The notes below the pieces were generated by a model. That model was not told the DNA's origin. It made no database searches and saw only the letters and a program-made list of their open reading frames with translations. From positions 1 to 64,000 of the forward strand of contig JAIEPH010000015.1 of NCBI GenBank assembly GCA_019749805.1: a stretch of 64,000 bases of DNA, in the 5' to 3' direction. Below, piece after piece: positions 1 to 9,322 of the stretch. Position 1 is the stretch's first letter. Each line of letters opens with the position of its first letter. A program made the position numbers and the translations under genes. Origin of the DNA: Mycobacteriaceae bacterium (lineage in GTDB: Bacteria; Actinomycetota; Actinomycetes; Mycobacteriales; Mycobacteriaceae).

Positions 1-233
1 GTGGTCGCCGTCATCACCGAGGCGACGAGGTACACCGTGGTAACCCAGACGTAGAGGCGCTGCCCGCCGATGTCGGCGACCGTGCTCGGCAACAGGCTGA
101 TGGTGAGGAACTCGTTGGTGGCGTACAGCGCAACGCCACCGGCCAACACCGTTGAGGCCCCGAGGTGCTTGGGGCCCAACAGCTCACGCCAGCCGCCGGA
201 GGCAGTCGTTGCGGTTACGGTCACGCCGCTCAC
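1..233 (-). CDS. MFS drug/proton antiporter, N-terminal fragment
   Basis: The GTG start is at 233 and the frame runs open off the left edge, so about 77 N-terminal residues are visible. They contain a hydrophilic lead, then a membrane segment around ALYATNEFLTISLLP and the start of a second one, a pattern typical of 14-TM multidrug exporters of the major facilitator superfamily. In M. tuberculosis the gene after uvrB (Rv1634) is such an exporter, and orientation and position match here. The 213-bp gap to uvrB (234-446) holds no gene that I can see. Substrate unknown. Confidence 0.75.
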   Translation of the reverse strand, partial: MSGVTVTATTASGGWRELLGPKHLGASTVLAGGVALYATNEFLTISLLPSTVADIGGQRLYVWVTTVYLVASVMTAT

Positions 234-446
234 GCTAAGAGCTCAACCGCCGTTGAGGTCAAGTAATTTCAAATCCGCGCCATTGCCTGCTGCGCCGCCG
301 TCACCAGTGACGCTGCGATCACCACAGCCGAAGACAGCAAATCGAAGAGTAATTATCGCTACCGTCACGCTACACGGTTGGCGCTGCAAATTCCGCTAAG
401 CGCCCAGAGTTCGATGAGCCGTTGCGTTGTCTCGGTTAATTTCTTG

Positions 447-2597
447 TCATTTCAAGCCTGCGGCGTCCATGCCGCGTAGTTCTTTCTTCAGGTCGTGGAT
501 CTCGTCGCGGATTCGAGCCGCCAACTCGAACTGCAGATCGCGCGCGGCGGTCATCATCTGCTCGGTCAGATCCTTGATCAGGTCGGCCAACTCGGCGCGC
601 GGCATGTTGGTGGTGTCGCGCCCCTCGATGATGCCTGCGCTGACGGCGCGGCCCGGCTCACCCTGCGCGCGACGGCCGCGTGATGCGTTGCGGCCGGAGC
701 CGCCGATCTCGACATCGTCGGCCTCGCGGTAAACCTGGTCGAGGATGTCAGCGATCTTCTTACGCAACGGCTTTGGATCGATGCCGTGTTTTTTGTTGTA
801 GGCGATCTGTTTGGCTCGGCGCCGATCCGTCTCGTCGATCGCTTCCTTCATCGAGTCGGTGATCTTGTCGGCGTACATGTGCACCTCACCGGACACGTTG
901 CGCGCCGCGCGGCCGATGGTCTGGATCAGGCTTCGCGGCGACCGCAGGAAGCCTTCCTTGTCCGCGTCGAGGATGGCGACCAACGACACCTCGGGAAGGT
1001 CGAGCCCCTCGCGCAGCAGGTTGATGCCCACGAGCACGTCGTAGTCGCCGAGCCGCAGCTGCCGCAGCAGCTCGACGCGGCGCAGCGTGTCGACCTCGGA
1101 GTGCAGGTAGCGCACCCGGATGCCCATCTCGAGCAGATAGTCGGTCAGGTCCTCGGCCATCTTCTTGGTGAGCGTCGTGACCAGCACCCGCTCGTCACGC
1201 TCGGCGCGTTTGCGGATCTCCCCGATCAGATCGTCGATCTGGCCCTTGGTCGGTTTCACCACCACCTGCGGGTCGACCAGACCCGTCGGACGGATCACCT
1301 GCTCGACGAACTCACCGGCGGACTGACTCAACTCGTACGGACCCGGCGTGGCTGACAGATACACCGTCTGACCGATCCGGTCGGCGAACTCCTCCCAGGT
1401 CAACGGCCTGTTGTCGACAGCCGACGGCAGCCGGAACCCGAAGTCGACCAGGTTGCGCTTGCGAGACATGTCGCCTTCGTACATGCCGCCGATCTGCGGG
1501 ACCGTCACGTGCGACTCGTCGATGACCAGCAGGAAGTCTTCGGGGAAGTAGTCGATCAGCGTTGCCGGCGCGGAACCCGCGGGGCGGGCGTCAATGTGGC
1601 GCGAGTAGTTCTCGATGCCCGAGCAGAACCCGACCTGGCGCATCATCTCCACGTCGTAGTTGGTGCGCATCCGCAGTCGCTGGGCCTCGAGAAGCTTGCC
1701 CTGACCCTCGAGTTCGGCCAACCGCTCCTCGAGTTCCTGCTCGATGGTGGAGATCGCGTGCGCCATCCGCTCCGGACCCGCCACGTAGTGAGTGGCCGGG
1801 AAGATCCGCAGGGAGTCGACCTTGCGGACCACGTCACCGGTCAGCGGGTGCAGGTAGTACAACTCCTCGACCTCGTCGCCGAAGAACTCGATGCGCACCG
1901 CCAGTTCCTCGTACGACGGGATGATCTCGACGGTGTCGCCCCTGACGCGGAACGAGCCGCGAGTGAACGACATGTCGTTGCGGGTGTACTGCACGTCGAC
2001 CAGCAGCCGTAGCAGCGCGTCCCGCGGGACCTCTTGGCCGACCTGCAGTTCCACCGACCGGTCCAGGTAGGACTGCGGGGTGCCCAGACCGTAGATGCAC
2101 GACACGGACGCGACCACGACCACGTCACGCCGGGACAGCAGGCTCGACGTGGCCGAATGCCGCAGCCGCTCGACGTCGTCGTTGATCGAGCTGTCTTTCT
2201 CGATGTAGGTGTCGGTCTGCGCGATGTACGCCTCGGGCTGGTAGTAGTCGTAGTACGAGACGAAGTACTCAACGGCGTTGTGCGGCAACATTTCCCGCAG
2301 CTCGTTCGCAAGCTGGGCGGCCAGCGTCTTGTTCGGCGCCATCACCAGGGTCGGCCGCTGCAGGCGCTCGATGAGCCAGGCCGTGGTCGCAGACTTGCCG
2401 GTACCGGTGGCGCCGAGCAGCACGATGTCGCGCTCCCCAGCCTGCACCCGGCGCTCGAGTTCGTCGATGGCGGCCGGCTGGTCTCCCGCCGGGGCGTACT
2501 GACTGACCACCTCGAAGCGACCACCGGCGCGCACGATCGCGTCGACAGGGCGGTACTCCGAGTGCGCCAGCACAGGATGTTCAGTAGCGAAAGCCAT
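447..2597 (-). CDS. uvrB: UvrABC system protein B (excinuclease subunit)
   Basis: DNA-damage-recognition helicase-like subunit of nucleotide excision repair; it is loaded by UvrA and then recruits UvrC. The 716-residue product has the Walker A motif GATGTGKS at about 62-69, the beta-hairpin region [10 protein letters not shown] that clamps the strand, a DEAD-like box (VIDESH), helicase motif VI (QTIGRAAR), and a C-terminal UVR domain rich in E/R/L that binds UvrC. Length is close to the mycobacterial norm (about 700-720). ATG 2597 was chosen because a -10 box TACCCT lies 7 nt upstream, which suggests a leaderless transcript; a GTG two codons earlier is the alternative. It is divergent from the DUF402 gene. 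Confidence 0.97.
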   Translation of the reverse strand: MAFATEHPVLAHSEYRPVDAIVRAGGRFEVVSQYAPAGDQPAAIDELERRVQAGERDIVLLGATGTGKSATTAWLIERLQRPTLVMAPNKTLAAQLANELREMLPHNAVEYFVSYYDYYQPEAYIAQTDTYIEKDSSINDDVERLRHSATSSLLSRRDVVVVASVSCIYGLGTPQSYLDRSVELQVGQEVPRDALLRLLVDVQYTRNDMSFTRGSFRVRGDTVEIIPSYEELAVRIEFFGDEVEELYYLHPLTGDVVRKVDSLRIFPATHYVAGPERMAHAISTIEQELEERLAELEGQGKLLEAQRLRMRTNYDVEMMRQVGFCSGIENYSRHIDARPAGSAPATLIDYFPEDFLLVIDESHVTVPQIGGMYEGDMSRKRNLVDFGFRLPSAVDNRPLTWEEFADRIGQTVYLSATPGPYELSQSAGEFVEQVIRPTGLVDPQVVVKPTKGQIDDLIGEIRKRAERDERVLVTTLTKKMAEDLTDYLLEMGIRVRYLHSEVDTLRRVELLRQLRLGDYDVLVGINLLREGLDLPEVSLVAILDADKEGFLRSPRSLIQTIGRAARNVSGEVHMYADKITDSMKEAIDETDRRRAKQIAYNKKHGIDPKPLRKKIADILDQVYREADDVEIGGSGRNASRGRRAQGEPGRAVSAGIIEGRDTTNMPRAELADLIKDLTEQMMTAARDLQFELAARIRDEIHDLKKELRGMDAAGLK

Positions 2598-2604
2598 ATT
2601 CACC

Positions 2605-2610
2605 AGGGTA
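2605..2610 (-). promoter_or_regulatory. -10 box of uvrB
   Basis: Hexamer TACCCT on the minus strand ends 7 nt before ATG 2597. This spacing puts the transcription start at or next to the start codon. No convincing -35 was seen. Confidence 0.5.
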
Positions 2611-2654
2611 GAACCCCGGACCGACATCTTCTGTTCCGCGATCAGGGCGCGACG

Positions 2655-2660
2655 TAGGCT
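2655..2660 (+). promoter_or_regulatory. -10 box of the DUF402 gene
   Basis: Hexamer TAGGCT is followed by 6 nt and then ATC at 2667, where homology to the family appears to begin. The same hexamer and spacing precede other leaderless genes in this window (13238, 23206). It faces the uvrB promoter. Confidence 0.5.
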
Positions 2661-2732
2661 GATTCCATCCATCCTCCCAAGCACGAGACATTCGACCTGC
2701 TGGCGCGCACCAACACCGATCCGAAGGGGATC

Positions 2733-3191
2733 GTGCGGGCCGTCGATACGTACACCGTCGAGTCGTGGGGTCTGTACATGGCCCGTCCCGCGCCGGGCCG
2801 CGCACAATTCCACTATCTGGAGTCGTGGCTCCTTCCTGCGCTGGGGCTGCGCGCCACCATTTTTCATTTCAACCCCGGCCATGAACGCGATCAGGACTAC
2901 TACCTCGATATCGGGCTCTTCACGCCGGGTGAGACGGTCTGGCAGGCCGAGGACCACTATCTGGATCTGACGGTGCGCACCAGCATCGGGTTCGACCTGA
3001 CCGATGTCGACGAGCTGCTCACCGCGGTCAGGCACCGCCTGCTGTCGCCCGAGGCCGCTGAGCAGGCAGTTCAGACGGCGGTGTCGACCATCGACGGGCT
3101 CGCCAGAAACAACTACGACCTGGACCGCTGGCTCTCGCGTCACGGCATCACCTTGACCTGGCGATCCCGCGTAACACCTGGACGATCTTGA
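2733..3191 (+). CDS. DUF402 domain protein (Rv1632c-like)
   Basis: Conserved mycobacterial protein with a DUF402 fold; members of this fold include nucleotide or diphosphate hydrolases, but the function of this one is unknown. Visible features are [10 protein letters not shown], the paired acidic/aromatic stretches DYYLDIG and DHYLDLTV typical of DUF402, and a C-terminal helix. The first standard start is GTG 2733, but the reading frame is open back to the TAG at 2655-2657 and encodes [21 protein letters not shown], which looks like genuine family sequence. No ATG/GTG/TTG exists in that extension. Translation may begin at ATC 2667, six bases after the -10 box, or the start codon has mutated. 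Confidence 0.8.
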   Translation: MRAVDTYTVESWGLYMARPAPGRAQFHYLESWLLPALGLRATIFHFNPGHERDQDYYLDIGLFTPGETVWQAEDHYLDLTVRTSIGFDLTDVDELLTAVRHRLLSPEAAEQAVQTAVSTIDGLARNNYDLDRWLSRHGITLTWRSRVTPGRS

Positions 3192-3258
3192 TCGATTTCG
3201 GGTGTGATGCCGACAACAGCGCAGGTGAACGTCGTGGCTCTGACGAGGGCGGAGCCGG

Positions 3259-3264
3259 TAAAGT
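3259..3264 (+). promoter_or_regulatory. -10 box of the secreted-protein gene
   Basis: TAAAGT ends 8 nt before ATG 3273 and leaves no room for a ribosome binding site, so the mRNA is probably leaderless. Confidence 0.45.
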
Positions 3265-3272
3265 CGCCTGTC

Positions 3273-3857
3273 ATGAGTTTCACCAAGCGCCGATGGCAGG
3301 CAATCGCCGCTGTCGCCGCGATCGGCGCGGGCCTGCTGTCGTCTCCTGCGACCGCGCTCGCCCAGCCCGGCACCGAGCCCGCTGAACCCCAGCCGGGGCC
3401 TGACGCGGCGGCCCCCGAGGTACTCCACAACGTGATCTACCGTGCCCGGGCCGACGGCACGTCCCGCGACGCCGTGGTGGCGTACAAACAGGACGACGCG
3501 AACGTCAACAGCGCCACTCCGACGATGCTGCCCGGCCAGACCTTCGAGGTGAACACGGTCCTCGACGATCCCGCAAAGGCAGGCATGACGGTGTCCATCG
3601 GATGGCCGTACGGATCGAACCTGCACTGCGAGATCCTGGTCGACGACCAGATCGTCGCTCAGGCGGACCAGTTCATCGCACCGAGGTTCTTCCGCGTCAA
3701 GGACGACCCGCTGTACGGGACGCTGCAGTGCGGCGCCCCGTTGGATATCCCGGTCGTCGGCGTCCCCGACCCAGTCGACGCACCCGTCGATCCGGCCGCC
3801 CTACCGGCGGATCCCAACGCCGCGCCGTCCGCGGCGTCGCCTCCGCCTGCCGCCTGA
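3273..3857 (+). CDS. Secreted mycobacterial protein of unknown function
   Basis: A 194-residue protein. It has a Sec signal peptide (basic MSFTKRRW, hydrophobic [13 protein letters not shown], cleavage probably after ATALA), then an acidic/proline linker, a compact domain (about 50-155) with two cysteines (LHCEIL and LQCGAP) that could form a disulfide, and a Pro/Ala-rich C-terminal tail. No enzyme motif was recognised. Start ATG 3273 is preferred over upstream in-frame ATGs because the signal peptide begins there and TAAAGT lies 8 nt upstream. Convergent with coaE, leaving a 3-bp gap. Confidence 0.8.
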   Translation: MSFTKRRWQAIAAVAAIGAGLLSSPATALAQPGTEPAEPQPGPDAAAPEVLHNVIYRARADGTSRDAVVAYKQDDANVNSATPTMLPGQTFEVNTVLDDPAKAGMTVSIGWPYGSNLHCEILVDDQIVAQADQFIAPRFFRVKDDPLYGTLQCGAPLDIPVVGVPDPVDAPVDPAALPADPNAAPSAASPPPAA

Positions 3858-3860
3858 CCG

Positions 3861-5081
3861 CTACGGGCGCCAGCCCGTGGTATCCGCCCATTCCCAGGCC
3901 CGCCGGTAGGCGTCGAGAAACCACGGCTCCTTCGCGTCGGCGTACGCGCCGCTATCGGCGTGCGCCTGCGCCGCCACCTTGCGCTTGTGCGCGAGGTAGT
4001 CGGCTTGGACGGCAGGGTTGTCCCGCAACCAGTCGACGAACAGCAGCGCGAACTGCTGACCCGGCCAACCGTCGACCCTGATGTGGACATTGGTCGGCCG
4101 GCCCGGATCTGCTGAGCAATGAAGTCGCTTGTGCCACAACGATTCTTCGTTCGTATGATCGAACACCGCGACCGTACTGCGGGCGTCGGGCTTGCCGACG
4201 TCGGCGGTGATCGGACTGCGCACGTAACCGGCGGTCGTCAACCCGTCGGCCAGTTCGTCGGCCGCCTCGAGAGAGGCGACCGTCACCTGCATGTCGATCA
4301 CGTCCTTGGCGTCCACCCCGGGGACGGCCGTCGACCCGATGTGGTCGATGCGCACCGACCGGTGCCCACATGCGGTGTTGAGCCGAGCGGCGATACGACG
4401 GCCCTGATCGGGCCACGACGGGTCGCTCGGCACGAGGACCGGTTCCGAACGCGCGGGCCGGCCGTGCTCGAGGTTTTGGGCGAACGGCAGGATCCGCTCA
4501 TGCCACAGCGCCCGCGCCTGCTCCACCAACTCCCCTGCGCTGCCCGAGTTGTCGAGCCACACATCGGCGACGGCGCGCCGCTGCTCCTCAGTGGCTTGCG
4601 CCGCGATGCGGGCACGGGCGTCCTCCTCGGAGAAGCCGCGATGCTCGATCAGCCGCTTGACCCTTGTCTCCACGTCCGCGTGCACGATCACCACCAACGG
4701 GAACATCGGCGCCATGCCGGACTCCACGAGCAGCGGAATGTCCTCCACGATGACTGGGTTTTTTTCGGCCTCGACCGCGCGTGCGATCAGCTCCGAGCGC
4801 CGGTGCGCCACCAGCGGATGCACGATCCCGTTCAGCGTCTGCCGCTTCTCGTCGTCGCTGAAGGCGATCGCTGCCAGGGCGGGTCGGTTCAACGAACCGT
4901 CCTCCTGCAGGATGCCCGCACCGAACGCGTCGACGAGCTTGCCCAGCCCGTCGGTCCCGGGTTCCACCACCTCGCGGGCGATCACGTCGCCGTCGACGAC
5001 GATTCCGCCGAGCTCACTGAACGTCGAGGACACCGTCGACTTTCCGGCGCCGATACCGCCGGACAGGCCAATGCGCAGCAC
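3861..5081 (-). CDS. coaE: Dephospho-CoA kinase with C-terminal GrpB-like domain
   Basis: Catalyses the last step of CoA synthesis, ATP-dependent phosphorylation of dephospho-CoA at the 3-prime hydroxyl. Residues 1 to about 195 form the kinase, with P-loop GGIGAGKS at 8-15, the acidic DGD segment, and the lid region ETRVKRLIEHRG. Residues about 215-400 form a GrpB/UPF0157 nucleotidyltransferase-like domain (motifs IDHIGSTAVPGVDAKDVIDMQV and WHKRLHC). The 406-residue length matches the fused form typical of mycobacteria; most bacteria have only the first domain. It lies downstream of rpsA and the AztD-like gene on the same strand. Confidence 0.95.
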   Translation of the reverse strand: MLRIGLSGGIGAGKSTVSSTFSELGGIVVDGDVIAREVVEPGTDGLGKLVDAFGAGILQEDGSLNRPALAAIAFSDDEKRQTLNGIVHPLVAHRRSELIARAVEAEKNPVIVEDIPLLVESGMAPMFPLVVIVHADVETRVKRLIEHRGFSEEDARARIAAQATEEQRRAVADVWLDNSGSAGELVEQARALWHERILPFAQNLEHGRPARSEPVLVPSDPSWPDQGRRIAARLNTACGHRSVRIDHIGSTAVPGVDAKDVIDMQVTVASLEAADELADGLTTAGYVRSPITADVGKPDARSTVAVFDHTNEESLWHKRLHCSADPGRPTNVHIRVDGWPGQQFALLFVDWLRDNPAVQADYLAHKRKVAAQAHADSGAYADAKEPWFLDAYRRAWEWADTTGWRP

Positions 5082-5101
5082 CGCCCCAGTCTGTCAGGCC
5101 C

Positions 5102-6340
5102 TCACCCTTCGACTCCGGTCAGCTCGATGGTGGAGCGGTCCAGCGTCGTCTCGGCGATAACTGAACCCACGGGAGCGCCGTCCCCGAGGTTCACGGCGAG
5201 CAACCGGCGCGCGTTTGGATCGCTGATGTAGGCGGTGCCTTCCTGAACGTGCAGATTCGGCATGGGCGACTGCCACTCGTCGGGCTCGGTCCAGGCGTCG
5301 ATGACCTTGAAATGCCCGAGTCGCTCGGCGGTGACCGGATCGAACACATGCAGCGCCCCGTCGGTGCTGAGAATGACGGCTTCACCGGCGGGCCCCCGCT
5401 CCAGCGACCGGAAGCTGTAGCTTGCGCCCATCGGCACGATCCGGATGGTGCCCGTGATGGTGTCGGTCAACGAGAACTGTTGTGGGCGTTCAACTTCCGC
5501 ATCGGGATCGGTCTTGTAGTCGCCCAGCACGACATGCGAGGCCTCGCTGCCGGACTGGTTGCCGATCCGGCCATAGGGATCGGGGCTGTCGACCTTGCGA
5601 ATCTCGTTGCCCCGCACCATGACGATGCCGTCCTCACAGCCGAATGTCAGCACACCGCCCGCCGCCGCGGCCTCACCGTGCAGTCCGGGGCACTGGTCGT
5701 TGCTCACGATCTGCTTTCCGGTCGAGTCGAGGATCTCGACGCCGGAACGCGTCTTCTCATCGCCGACGCTGACGACGATGCTGCGATCGGCGCGCGCGAC
5801 CGCGACGCCGTGGTGGGGAGTACGCACCGTCGCGTGCCACACCTCGTCCTCCCCGACCAGCAGGTCGTTGGGATCGATCACATCAACGGCGCCGGTGGCG
5901 TCGCTGAATAACGTCAGCCGATCGTCGTGCGCCACGACGTGGCCGGGTTCTGTACCGCCGAAACGCATATCGGTCAGCTGGGGATCGGCGGTGTAGTGGT
6001 GGTTGTGATCGCCGTGCCCGTCGGTCCACGTGCCAAGGTCAAGCACCACGAAGCCGTTGGACTGCGATACCAGGACGTGACGGCCGTTGGCGGCGGAGTT
6101 CAGCCGTACAAAGCCCTCGACGGAGATGTCGGCGACCTCGTCGAGCGTCTCGGCGTCGACGATCAGCACGCCACCGTCATAGCTCAACGCGAGCCGGGGG
6201 GAGGCCGTGGATTGTTCGATGGGCGCCGCGCTGGTCGGCGCGGGCGTAGACGACGACTCAGCCTTCGTATCGGCGGGCGTGCCGCAACCCGCGGCGAGGA
6301 AGGTCACGGACAGGATCGCCAATGCTCGCGTCATCATCAT
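5102..6340 (-). CDS. AztD-like zinc-binding beta-propeller lipoprotein
   Basis: A 412-residue lipoprotein with signal peptide and lipobox FLAAGC. The rest reads as repeated beta-propeller blades. A His/Asp-rich loop (DGHGDHNHHY, about residue 110-120) followed by the GHVVAHDDRL stretch resembles AztD, the periplasmic metallochaperone that hands zinc to the SBP AztC. Likely role: capture of zinc at the cell surface under starvation. A Zur-type palindrome lies 22 nt upstream, which supports this independently of sequence similarity. No AztABC transporter genes are in the window. Three consecutive ATG codons (6340, 6337, 6334) make the exact start uncertain. Confidence 0.8.
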   Translation of the reverse strand: MMMTRALAILSVTFLAAGCGTPADTKAESSSTPAPTSAAPIEQSTASPRLALSYDGGVLIVDAETLDEVADISVEGFVRLNSAANGRHVLVSQSNGFVVLDLGTWTDGHGDHNHHYTADPQLTDMRFGGTEPGHVVAHDDRLTLFSDATGAVDVIDPNDLLVGEDEVWHATVRTPHHGVAVARADRSIVVSVGDEKTRSGVEILDSTGKQIVSNDQCPGLHGEAAAAGGVLTFGCEDGIVMVRGNEIRKVDSPDPYGRIGNQSGSEASHVVLGDYKTDPDAEVERPQQFSLTDTITGTIRIVPMGASYSFRSLERGPAGEAVILSTDGALHVFDPVTAERLGHFKVIDAWTEPDEWQSPMPNLHVQEGTAYISDPNARRLLAVNLGDGAPVGSVIAETTLDRSTIELTGVEG

Positions 6341-6361
6341 GCCGACGATCCAACGTGTTGA

Positions 6362-6376
6362 TGAAAATGATTGTCA
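6362..6376 (-). promoter_or_regulatory. Zur (FurB)-type operator
   Basis: On the minus strand TGACAATCATTTTCA is a 7-1-7 inverted repeat with one mismatched pair, close to the mycobacterial Zur box TGAAAATNATTTTCA. It overlaps a TTGACA -35-like hexamer and precedes the AztD-like gene by 22 nt, a normal place for zinc-dependent repression. Confidence 0.75.
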
Positions 6377-6404
6377 AAAAGCAATACGTGCATTCATGCA
6401 GACA

Positions 6405-6436
6405 AAGAAACGCCCCGACCCTTGCGGGCCGGGGCG
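6405..6436 (-). terminator. Rho-independent terminator of rpsA
   Basis: Read on the minus strand, a 10-bp GC stem (arms 6426-6435 and 6412-6421, one G:U pair, 4-nt loop) is followed by a T-rich run GTTTCTTTG. It starts 18 nt after the rpsA stop codon and separates rpsA from the zinc-regulated lipoprotein gene. Confidence 0.85.
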
Positions 6437-6453
6437 GTTCTTGAGCTGAACCG

Positions 6454-7902
6454 TTACGCGTTGCCTGCGAGCTTCTCGCGCAGAGCCGCCAACTGGGCGT
6501 CGCTGGCGAGCGAACCGCCCGCGGCGGGCTCGCCAGAACTCGCCGAGCCGTTGGACGACCGCGGAGCCTCGGTGGCAGCTGCTGCCTCGGCCGCGGCGAA
6601 CTTCTCCATCTGCGCGGTGTGCATCTTGTGGCGACGCTCCGCCTCGGCGTAGCGCGACTCCCACTCCTCACGCTGCTTCTCGAAGCCCTCGAGCCATTCG
6701 TTGGTCTCGGAGTCGAAGCCCTCGGGGAAGATATAGTTGCCCGCGTCGTCGTAGCTGTCGGCCATGCCGTACTTCGACGGGTCGAACTCCTCGGTGTAGT
6801 CCTCGTTGGCCTGCTTGAGACTCAGCGAGATGCGGCGACGCTCCAGATCGATGTCGATGACCTTGACCATCGCGTCGTCGCCGACCTGGACCACCTGATC
6901 CGGGACCTCGACGTGGCGCTCGGACAGCTCCGAGATGTGGACGAGACCCTCGATACCCTCCTCGACGCGGACGAACGCACCGAACGGCACCAGCTTGGTG
7001 ACCTTGCCCGGCACGATCTGGCCGATGGCGTGGGTGCGGGCGAAGTGGCGCCACGGATCTTCCTGGGTCGCCTTGAGCGACAACGAAACCCGCTCGCGGT
7101 CCATGTCGACGTCGAGCACCTCGACGGTGACCTCGTCGCCCACGTTGACGACCTCGGACGGATGGTCGATGTGCTTCCAGGACAACTCCGAAACGTGCAC
7201 CAGGCCGTCGACACCGCCGAGATCGACGAAGGCGCCGAAGTTGACGATCGAGGACACGACACCCTTGCGGATGGCGCCCTTCTGCAGCTGGTTGAGGAAC
7301 TCGCTGCGCACCTCGGACTGGGTCTGTTCCAGCCAGGCGCGGCGGCTCAACACCACGTTGTTGCGGTTCTTGTCGAGCTCGATGATCTTGGCCTCGATCT
7401 CCTTGCCGATGTACGGCTGCAGATCGCGGACACGACGCATCTCGACCAGCGACGCGGGCAGGAAGCCGCGCAGGCCGATGTCGAGGATCAGGCCACCCTT
7501 GACGACCTCGATGACGGTGCCCTTGACGGCCTCGTCCTTCTCCTTGAGCTCTTCGATGGTGCCCCAGGCGCGCTCGTACTGAGCGCGCTTCTTGGACAGG
7601 ATCAGGCGGCCTTCCTTGTCCTCCTTGGTGAGGACCAGGGCTTCAACCTCATCGCCGACGGAAACGACCTCGTTGGGGTCGACGTCGTGCTTGATGGAGA
7701 GCTCACGGGAAGGGATGACGCCTTCGGTCTTGTAACCGATGTCGAGCAAGACTTCGTCACGATCAACCTTGACGATGGTCCCCTCGACGATGTCGCCATC
7801 GTTGAAGTATTTGATGGTTTTGTCGATGGCGGCGAGAAAGTCCTCGGCCGAGCCGATGTCGTTGACGGCTACTTGCGGCGAGGTGACGGAGGGACTTGGC
7901 AT
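6454..7902 (-). CDS. rpsA: 30S ribosomal protein S1
   Basis: mRNA-binding protein of the small ribosomal subunit. 482 residues with four S1 OB-fold repeats, at roughly 36-105, 122-190, 208-276 and 293-362 (hallmarks VKGGLILDIGLRGFLP, VNFGAFVDLGGVDGLVH, VPFGAFVRVEEGIEGLVH). A charged and then Ala/Ser/Gly-rich C-terminal tail follows, as in other actinobacterial S1 proteins, which lack the full six repeats of E. coli. In M. tuberculosis this tail has been discussed in relation to pyrazinoic acid. Start ATG 7902. A candidate -10 about 140 nt upstream predicts a long leader, possibly used for S1 autoregulation (inference). Confidence 0.97.
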   Translation of the reverse strand: MPSPSVTSPQVAVNDIGSAEDFLAAIDKTIKYFNDGDIVEGTIVKVDRDEVLLDIGYKTEGVIPSRELSIKHDVDPNEVVSVGDEVEALVLTKEDKEGRLILSKKRAQYERAWGTIEELKEKDEAVKGTVIEVVKGGLILDIGLRGFLPASLVEMRRVRDLQPYIGKEIEAKIIELDKNRNNVVLSRRAWLEQTQSEVRSEFLNQLQKGAIRKGVVSSIVNFGAFVDLGGVDGLVHVSELSWKHIDHPSEVVNVGDEVTVEVLDVDMDRERVSLSLKATQEDPWRHFARTHAIGQIVPGKVTKLVPFGAFVRVEEGIEGLVHISELSERHVEVPDQVVQVGDDAMVKVIDIDLERRRISLSLKQANEDYTEEFDPSKYGMADSYDDAGNYIFPEGFDSETNEWLEGFEKQREEWESRYAEAERRHKMHTAQMEKFAAAEAAAATEAPRSSNGSASSGEPAAGGSLASDAQLAALREKLAGNA

Positions 7903-8040
7903 GTGGTGGGTTGCTCCGGACAGGTTTGGTCGTAGGGACTTAGGACAGTGGTTGTTATTGGGTGTTACCCGCCATCCAGGAACTCAAGCCGAACGCACGC
8001 CGGACCGAGCCCCATCGAAACCACAGACAGGCACCCGTAG

Positions 8041-8046
8041 AGGTTA
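8041..8046 (-). promoter_or_regulatory. Candidate -10 box of rpsA
   Basis: TAACCT on the minus strand lies about 140 nt before the rpsA ATG and predicts a leader of about 130 nt. It is the best hexamer in the rpsA-prsW gap, but no good -35 accompanies it. Confidence 0.35.
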
Positions 8047-8110
8047 CTCGACTGGGTACATGCTGGACAAACCCCGGTCCAGGAAGCCCGCAAACGATCT
8101 CATCGTTGAT

Positions 8111-8116
8111 TACCCT
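8111..8116 (+). promoter_or_regulatory. -10 box of the PrsW gene
   Basis: TACCCT is followed by 6 nt and then GTG 8123, which fits a leaderless start at that codon. Confidence 0.45.
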
Positions 8117-8122
8117 GCCTAC

Positions 8123-9292
8123 GTGTCATATGCCGGTGCTCCCCAGCAGTCATGGCCGACGCGACCGCCGTTCGAGTGGAAGATTCGGCAAGTCGGAGCG
8201 CCGTTGGGCGTGCTCATCCTGCTCGGCATCCTCGCCGGGCTGATCGTCATCGGTCTGACCGCGCTGAACCCGGTCGGCGCATCGGTTGGCTTCGTGCTGG
8301 CCGGGGTGGCGATCGGCGTGGTCGTCTTCGCCTACATCTGGCTCGATCGGTGGGAACCGGAACCGCCCCGCCTGCTGGTTTTCGCTTTTCTCTGGGGTGC
8401 GTCGGTCGCCGTGATCCTGTCGGTGATCATCGGTCTTTTCCTGGATGCGCTGATCCAACAGGGCGGGTCCGACGACAGCAGCTGGGTGTCCATCGCGATT
8501 GGCGCACCGGTCATCGAAGAAGCGGCCAAAGGCGCATTTCTGCTGCTCATGATGACGGGGCGACGGCGCAATGAACTCAATTCCCTGACCGACTGCCTGG
8601 TGTACGCGGGCCTCGTCGGCGCCGGTTTCGCCTGGCTGGAGGACATCCTGTACATCGCCGGCGGCGAGACTCTTGGCGATTCGCTGCTGACGGCGGGCGT
8701 CCGGCTGGTCATGGGGCCGTTCGCACATTCGCTGTTCACCACCATGTTCGCGATCGGTGTCTGGTTCGCGCTGCAGAACCGCAACCCCGCAATGAAGACC
8801 TTCTACATCCTGCTCGGGTACGCCGGGGCGGTGATCATGCACGGTCTGTGGAACGCGTCGTCGGTGATCGGACCGGAAACCTACTTGGCGGTCTATGTCT
8901 TTTGGATGGTGCCGGTCTTCGTGTTCGCGATCCTCCTGGGGGTTCGCAGCCGCAAGAGGGAGCAACGGGTCGTCGCCGAGAAACTGCCGGGCATGGTGGC
9001 CGCACAGCTCGTCACCCCGAGCGAGGCGACATGGCTGAACTCGATCAGGAACCGCAAGTTGGCGATCGCCCACGCACGCCGTTCCGGAGGTAAGCCGGCC
9101 GGTAAAGCGGTCAAGGCTTTCGCCGCCCAGGTCGTGGAACTGGCGTTTGTGCGCGACCGCATCGACCGCGGATTCGGCGACGCGCGGGTGTACGCGATGC
9201 AGACCGAGGAGGCCCACGCGGTGCACGTCGCGCGCATGCAGACGCCGGCCTTGGCGGGACTCGCCGGGTTTCACGCTCCGCCGGTGCGCTAA
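8123..9292 (+). CDS. PrsW-family intramembrane metalloprotease
   Basis: Polytopic membrane protein of 389 residues with about eight hydrophobic segments. It carries the family metal-site motifs in order: the EE pair in GAPVIEEAAKG, the histidine in GPFAHSLFTTM, and the histidine in MHGLWNAS. In Bacillus subtilis PrsW cleaves an anti-sigma factor; the target here is unknown. The C-terminal 100 residues are soluble and basic. Start GTG 8123 was chosen over ATG 8060, which would add a 21-residue hydrophilic lead, because of the -10 box six bases upstream. Divergent from rpsA. Confidence 0.85.
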   Translation: MSYAGAPQQSWPTRPPFEWKIRQVGAPLGVLILLGILAGLIVIGLTALNPVGASVGFVLAGVAIGVVVFAYIWLDRWEPEPPRLLVFAFLWGASVAVILSVIIGLFLDALIQQGGSDDSSWVSIAIGAPVIEEAAKGAFLLLMMTGRRRNELNSLTDCLVYAGLVGAGFAWLEDILYIAGGETLGDSLLTAGVRLVMGPFAHSLFTTMFAIGVWFALQNRNPAMKTFYILLGYAGAVIMHGLWNASSVIGPETYLAVYVFWMVPVFVFAILLGVRSRKREQRVVAEKLPGMVAAQLVTPSEATWLNSIRNRKLAIAHARRSGGKPAGKAVKAFAAQVVELAFVRDRIDRGFGDARVYAMQTEEAHAVHVARMQTPALAGLAGFHAPPVR

Positions 9293-9322
9293 ACCGCTTG
9301 CCGCCTCGGCGATACTGCTGAC

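Noticed and set aside
234..446. Small plus-strand frame at 70-399 as a gene
   Set aside because: It overlaps the antisense strand of the MFS gene, has no ribosome site and biased Pro/Arg/Thr composition.
2597..3626. Longer N-terminal frame of uvrB up to 3626
   Set aside because: The extension runs through the divergent DUF402 gene and has no similarity to UvrB; the real start is ATG 2597.
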